A stretch of 64,000 bases of DNA. It comes from Xiphophorus maculatus (lineage: Eukaryota; Chordata; Actinopteri; Cyprinodontiformes; Poeciliidae). The DNA lies in the NCBI RefSeq assembly GCF_002775205.1, contig NC_036458.1, positions 4,184,560 to 4,248,559 on the forward strand. Reading direction: 5' to 3'. Both the position numbers and the translations under genes were made by a program. The notes under the pieces are model-generated. The model saw only the letters and a list, made by a program, of their open reading frames with translations, did no database searches and was not told the DNA's origin. Shown here piece by piece: positions 58,266-64,000 of the stretch. Position 1 is the stretch's first letter, and every line of letters starts with the position of its first letter.

Positions 58266-58765
58266 AGGCCGGGTGGTACCAGAAACTGTAAATACTTTAT
58301 GCTAATATATGCTAAGAATATCTGAATCTGATTATTATTTCTGTAATTGTAACAGTTGGTGCTGGAAGGTATGTGCTCTGTAAAGTTTTATTTCCAACAG
58401 TTTCTGAGCTGTTTTTTTTTCTATCCTGGCAAAAAGGTTGAATTCCCATTAATTTTTCTAGAAATTTGTGACATAATAATGAAAAAGACATATGAAGAAG
58501 TCTCTCTAAGCAGCCAAATGACATATTACATGGATTGTTACAGGCAAGTTACAAGATAATAACCCAAATGACAATTTTGTTTGCTTATTTAGTCCATTTT
58601 ATGTTCATGATTTCTTTGCTACCAACCAGATTTGCCTCAGGAAACATTTTTGTTGTTGTGTTTCTCAAGCTTCTGCATGACTTTCTATTCATAAAACTGG
58701 TTTTGTTTCTCATTTTGTAAACTGATCGCTAGAAATTATTAAAGCTTCGTCAGATACAGATATGT
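58266..58765 (+). other. claudin 3' UTR (approximate)
   Basis: Stretch from the stop codon to shortly past ATTAAA at about 58737-58742. A/T-rich, with no competing exon signal. Confidence 0.5.
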
Positions 58766-59924
58766 TTGGAAAAAGGAATAAAAACACAGAAGACAGATTC
58801 AATTTCAAAGAATTTAGCAATTTTTTAAATATAGAATTTGGGGGAAAAAAAGCTAAAGAGCTAAGTTATAATCTCTCTAACAAAAAAATGCAGCAATATG
58901 GTTTTTCTGACTTGCTGTTAGGACAATTTTGTAACGTGTTGCTTCAAATGTAAAATGAGGCACAAGTCTGGGTGGATCTGTCATAAAATCATATTTAGAG
59001 GGTTTTCTTCATGTAGGTGCAAACGCTCAGCTAAGTATTTGTTGGATGTTGCAAACTAGTCTGAATTTTTTATCTTATATTTATGTTTTTGCTGGTAATG
59101 CATAACTTCTCCCAATTCAAAGAATTTCCTTACTTTGTAAAACTTATAAACATAATCAACATCTAGTTAATTTAATTTTTAAAAAATTCTAAAATACTGA
59201 TAAATGTTTATATTTATCTTGTGAGGCTCACAAAACTTTGACAGCAAATATAAAAGCTTTTTGCATAAAGTCTGCAACAGTGCGTGTAATCTTAAAAAGG
59301 AGAAGTACAATGTTACATTTCACAACTTAAATTCTCAAAAGATACAATTTGCTGAGAACAATTTTGAATTTCCTTATTTGGTTGTGTAAGAGAAGACTGA
59401 ACCACACAGAGATCACTGCTTCACAGTCTATGATCATATCATTTAAAGTCTGAATAAATAGAAGAACCTGCAGCACCTGATAAAGGTAGGCAATATCTTC
59501 CCTCTTTACTTATTTCAATGTTAAGAAAAAAACTCATTTAGCTAAAATATAAGTTGATGTTTAAAGCTAAAAAGAATCTGCATCCAAAGAATATTCAAAA
59601 TTTAATAAGTATAGAGAGCGAAGGTGTGACCTGAGAGGAAAGTGTCATTTAAAGAAATTAAGTTTGCAGACATCTTGCATGCATGTGATATCAGTTTAAG
59701 GAGGGATTTTATTTTAAGGATACATTTTGTGGAGAGAAATTAAGCAAAGTAATAATATTGCACAATTTAAGAGAAAAAATAAGGAGTACAAAAATAATGC
59801 GTATTAATCGAATGACTTAAATTATTCCAACTATTAATTTATGTTAATCGGTGTGTACGTATTTTAAGCTCTGATCTGCAGGTAATTTGTAACTGTAGGT
59901 ACATTGATGTATGTGTTTGTACAA
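58766..59924. other. Intergenic DNA, nothing recognised
   Basis: A/T-rich. A GTAGGC donor-like site at about 59488 follows a modest leader-like segment but has no supporting partner exon. Confidence 0.4.
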
Positions 59925-60312
59925 GAATGGCCAGAGTGGTCGGAGCTGATAGAACAGCAACAGTAAATCAAATCGTTACAACCGAGGTCTGCAGAAGAGC
60001 ATCTCTGAACACACAACACGTTGGACCTTAAGGTAGATGGGCTACACCGGGTCCCAGTCCTGGCAGCTAAGAACAGGAAACTGAGGCTACAATTCGCACA
60101 GACTCACCAAAACTGGACAATAGAAGATTGGAAAAACATTGCTTGGTCTGATGAGTCTCGATTTCTGCTGCGACATTCAGACGGTCAGGTCAGAATTTGG
60201 CAGAATTTCAACAACATGAAAGCATGGATCCATCCTGCCTCATATCAACGGTTCAGGCTGATTACTTTGGGTCCATTAATACCAATTGAGCATCATGAAA
60301 GAGCACATGCGC
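59925..60312 (+). pseudogene. Tc1/mariner transposase remnant
   Basis: Reads HRVPVLAAKNRKLRLQFAQ, then NWTIEDWKNIAWSDESRFLL, the region around the second Asp of the Tc1 transposase DDE triad (Asp in WSDESRF). Parts are missing: the N-terminal DNA-binding domain is largely gone and the segment that should follow MDPS is deleted, joining to GPLIPIEHHE. The element cannot make an active transposase. No family inverted repeats were found nearby. Confidence 0.72.
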
Positions 60313-60825
60313 AGAATGCATGACATTAACAATTTCAAATCTTCCAACGCTTCCTGCTTTGCGTTTAGGGGTAAGTTTGTAACAATTGCTGTCCGTCTCC
60401 GTTGTCTCTGTGGGTTCTGAAATATAGGCTACCAAATGTAGCCTGGCCCTTCCTGCTGTCTGCTGGATCAGGCATTGGCGTTCCACTAGCAGGAGTACAG
60501 GGTGCATATATTCCTTATGGCCTGGAAAAGACGCAGGATCCCCCAGAATGATCCCATCATCATCCCATCACCCGAGTGACCCAACGCTCAATAAGAGACT
60601 AAATGAAAGAAATAAAACAAACAAAAATCTACTTTCTTACACATACACAGATGAGCACTAATTTGTTGAGGAAGACACCTCCTCTTTGGATGCCATGAGA
60701 ATAGAAGTTACTTCGATATTAGGAATTTGTAATACATTTTTAAAGAGGCAAAACTTTATTTTTGTACGGGCACATGTACACACAAAATAAATACTCGGAC
60801 ACGGCAAAGTGCTAGAGAGTGCTTA
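60313..60825. other. Intergenic DNA, no gene recognised
   Basis: No protein family or shared repeat recognised between the Tc1 relic and the LINE 5' end. Confidence 0.4.
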
Positions 60826-63800
60826 AACATTGGACTTCTTGGTCCCTCGCCCGGACGCGGGTCACCGGGGCCCCACCCTGGAGCCAGGCCTGGAGGGGGG
60901 GCACGAAGGCGAGCGTTTGGTGGCCGGGCTTTTTCCCATGGAACCCGGCCGGGCTTAGCCCGAAGAGGAAACATGGGCCCCCCCTCCCATGGGCCCACCA
61001 CCCGTGAGAGGGGCCAAAGGGGTCGGGTGCATTGTGTGATGGGTGGCGCAGAGGAAGGGGACCCTGGCGGTCCGATCCTCAGTTGCAGAAGCTGGCTCTT
61101 GGGACGTGGAATGTCACCTCTATGGTGGGGAAGGAGCCGGAGCTAGTGGGTGAGGCTGAGAGGTTCCGGCTAGAAATAGTCGGTCTCGCCACGACGCACG
61201 GCTCTGGTTCTGGAACCAGTCTCCTTGAGAGGGGCTGGACATACTTCCACTCTGGAATTGCCCAAGGTGAGGTGTCGAGCAGGAGTGGGCATACTTGTCG
61301 CTCCCCATCTTGGCGCCTGTACGTTGGGGTTTACCCCGGTGAACGAGAGGGTAGCCTCCCTCCGCCTACGGGTGGGGGGACGGGTCCTGACTGTTGTTTG
61401 TGCTTACGGGCCGAACGACAGTTCAGACACCCACCCTTCTTAGAGTCCTTAGAGGGGATACTGGAGAGTGCCTCCCTGGAGGATTCCCTTGTTTTGCTGG
61501 GGGACTTCAACGCTCACGTGGGCAATGACAGTGAGACCTGGAGGGGCGTGGTTGGGAGGAACGGCCCCCCCGATCTGAACTCGAGCGTTGTTCTGTTGTT
61601 GGACTTCTGTGCTCGTCATGGATTGTCCATAACGAACACCATATTCAAGCATAAGAGTGTCCACACGTGCACTTGGCACCAGGACACCCCAGGCCGCAGT
61701 TCGATGATCGACTTTGTCATCGTTTCATCGGATCTGCGACCGCATGTCTTGGACACTCGGGTGAAGAGAGATGTGGAGCTGTCCACTGACCACTACCTGG
61801 TGGTGAGTTGGCTCCGGTGGTGGGGGAGGATGCCGGTCAGACCTGGCAGGCCCAAACGTGTTGTGAGGGTCTGCTGGGAACGTCTGGCAGAATCACCTGT
61901 GAGACGGAGCTTTAACTCCCATCTCCGGCAAAACTTCAAACACGTTCCGGGGGAGGTGGGGGACATGGAGTCTGAGTGGACCATGTTCCGTGCCTCCATT
62001 GTCGAGGCGATCGGAGCTGTGGCCACAAGGTTGTCGGTGCCTGTTGCGGCGGCAACCCTCGAACCCGTTGGTGGACACCTTCGGTGAGGGATGCTGTCAG
62101 GCTGAAAAGGGAGTCCTATCGGGCCTTTTTGGCCTGTGGGACCCCGGAAGCAGCTGATGGGTACCGGCATGCGGCTCTGGTGGTTACTGAGGCGAAAACT
62201 CGGGTGTGGGAGGAGTTTGGAGAGGCCATGGAGAAAGACTTCCGTACAGCTTTGAGGCGATTCTGGTCCACCATCTGGCGTCTCATTAGGGGGAAGCAGT
62301 GCAGCACCAACACTGTTTATAGTGGGGATGGTGTGATGCTGACCTCAACTCGGGATGTTGTGGGCCGGTGGGCAGAATACTTCGAAGACCTTCTCAATCC
62401 CACCAACATGCCTTCCATTGAGGAAGCTGAGTCTGGGGACTCTGGGTTGGGCTCTCCAATCTCTGGGGACGAGGTCGCTGAGGTGGTTAAAAAGCTCCTC
62501 GGTGGCAAGGCTCCGGGGGTGGATGAGATCCGCCCGGAGTTCCTTAAAGCTCTGGATGTTGTAGGGTTGTGTTGGCTGACGTGGCTCTGCAATATCGCAT
62601 GGACATCGGGGGCAGTTTCCCTAGATTGACAGACTGGGGTGGTGGTCCCCCTGTTCAAAAAGGGGGACCAGAAGGTGTGCTCCAATTGTAGGGGGTCACA
62701 GTCTTAAGACTCCCTGGCAAGGTCTATTCAGGGGTCCTGGAGAGGAGGGTCAGTCGGATAGTCAAACCTCGGATTCAGGAAAAGCAGTGTGGTTTTCGTC
62801 CTGATTGTGGAACACTGGACCAGCTCTACACCCTCAGCAGGGTCCTGGAGGGTTCTGGGAGTTCACCCAACATGTCTACATGTGTTTTGTGGACTTGGAG
62901 AAGGCATTCGACCGTGTCCCTCGGGGAGCCCTGTTGGGGGTTCTCCGGGAGTATGGTGTACCAGGCCCTTTGATACGGGCTGTCAGGTCCCTGTATAACC
63001 GGTGTCAGAGTCTGGTCCGCATTGCCGGCAGTAAGTTGGGCTCGTTTCAGGTGAAAGTTGGACTCTGTCAAGGCTGCCCTTTGTCACCGATTCTGTTCAT
63101 TAATTTTATGAACAGAATTTCTAGGCGCAGCCAAGGTGTTGAGGGGATCCGTTTTGGTGGCCTTGGGATCTCATCTCTGCTTTTTGCAGATGATGTGGTC
63201 CTTTTGGCTCCATCAGGAAGTGATCTGCAGCTCTCGCTGGAGCGGTTCGCAGCCGAGTGTGAAGCGGCTGGGATGGCAATCAGTGCCTCCAAATCCGAGG
63301 CCATGGTCTTGAGCCGGAAAAGGGTAGAGTGCCTTCTCCGGGTCGGGGGCGGGGGGGGGTGTCCTGCCCCAAGTGGAGGAGTTCAAGTATCTTGGGATCT
63401 TGTTCACGAATGAGGGAAGAAGAGAGCGGGAGATCGACAGGCGGATTGATGCAGCGTCTGCTGTCAAGCTGGAGCTGTACTGGTCCGTCGTGGTGAAGAG
63501 AGAGCTGAGCCAAAAAGCGAAGCTCTCGATTTACCGGTCGATCTACGTTCCCACGTCATGACCGAAAGAACGAGATCGCGGATACAAGCGGCCGAAATGG
63601 GTTTTCTCCGTAGGGTGGCTGGGCTCTCCCTTAGAGATAGGGTGAGAAGCTCAGTCATCCGGGAGGGACTCAGAGTAGAGCCGCTGCTCCTTCACATCGA
63701 GAGGAGCCAGTTGAGGTGGCTCGGGCATCTGGTCAGGATGCCTCCTGGACGCCTCCCTGGTGAGGTGTTCAGGGCACGTCCCACCGGGAGGAGGCCCCGG

Positions 63801-63985
63801 GGAAGACCCAGGACACGCTGGAGGGACTGTGTGTCTCGGCTGGCCTGGGAACACCTTGGGATTCTCCCGGAGGAGCTGGAAGAAGTGGCCGGGGAGAGGG
63901 AAGTCTGGGCCTCCCTTCTGAAGCTGCTACCCCCGCGACCCGACCCCGGATAAACGGAAGAAGATGGATGGATGGACAATGGATG
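60826..63985 (+). mobile_element. Rex3-type (RTE clade) LINE, near full-length copy
   Basis: A GC-rich 5' leader (GGTCACCGGGGCCCCACCCT at about 60858) precedes an endonuclease domain and then a reverse transcriptase. The element ends in GATGGATGGATGG repeats (about 63965), the short tandem tail typical of Rex3/RTE elements. It is far more GC-rich than its surroundings. Assignment to Rex3 is from family pattern and was not checked by alignment. Confidence 0.78.
61032..63953 (+). pseudogene. Rex3-type endonuclease/reverse transcriptase, frame-broken
   Basis: Domain pieces in order but in changing frames: [20 protein letters not shown] (61110 on), GILVAPHLG...[10 protein letters not shown] (frame +1, about 61290-61380), [12 protein letters not shown] (61495-61530), [12 protein letters not shown] and [10 protein letters not shown] of the endonuclease, GGKAPGVDEIRPEFLKAL, FVDLEKAFDRVPRGALLGVL, the RT catalytic LLFADDVVLLA (about 63180) and EEFKYLGILF. 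At 62627-62629 a TGG of the expected DWQTG is a TGA stop. At least five frame changes are needed to read it through, so it is inactive. Confidence 0.82.
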
Positions 63986-64000
63986 GTTGACTGCTACCAA

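Noticed and set aside
59340-59490. Possible first exon ending at GTAGGC
   Set aside because: Only a weak donor-like string with no acceptor partner or coding content.

Overview
The window is vertebrate nuclear DNA, almost certainly from a teleost fish. Genes are split by GT-AG introns, several of them only 77-86 bp long. The repeats are typical of teleosts: a Rex3/RTE-type LINE with a GATG tail, an L1-type LINE, Tc1-like transposons, and many short non-autonomous DNA transposons (MITEs). There are no operons, CRISPR arrays or bacterial features. I cannot name the species.

Layout. 1-2085 is the 3' end of an L1-type LINE with an open reading frame. 2086-18114 is gene-poor and full of MITEs, one foldback element and a 0.7 kb minisatellite. 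18115-30120 is a minus-strand gene of the SUV4-20H (KMT5B/KMT5C) H4K20 methyltransferase family, with eight coding exons, one 20-nt microexon and a 4.6 kb terminal exon; local residues favour KMT5C. 30121-36400 is an intergenic stretch with MITEs, a TAAATATTTA minisatellite and an orphan promoter-like segment near 34.5 kb. 36409-50694 is a minus-strand protein phosphatase 1 catalytic subunit gene (ppp1ca-like), with seven coding exons and a 9.1 kb first intron holding many MITEs. 51.3-55.6 kb is intergenic and includes a diverged tandem duplication. 55.66-58.76 kb is a plus-strand claudin gene of the claudin-3/4 type with a TATA-like promoter, a 5' UTR exon and an intron in the coding region. 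59.9-60.3 kb is a Tc1 transposase relic. 60.83-63.99 kb is a nearly full-length but frame-broken Rex3-type LINE.

The three host genes are independent units: a chromatin enzyme, a phosphatase and a tight-junction protein. The kmt5c and ppp1ca genes are read in the same direction and each has CCAAT boxes just upstream. The most notable observations are the roughly 1,540-residue C-terminal extension of the methyltransferase, its SET-domain microexon, its uORF overlapping two alternative start codons, and a tandem duplication in ppp1ca intron 5. That duplication copied the edge of exon 5 and also preserves an empty site for a TTAA-targeting MITE. All exon borders were worked out by reading splice sites and checking reading-frame phase; repeat borders are approximate. 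The reading frames I was given use near-cognate start codons, so the starts reported here were chosen from splice sites and ATG codons.
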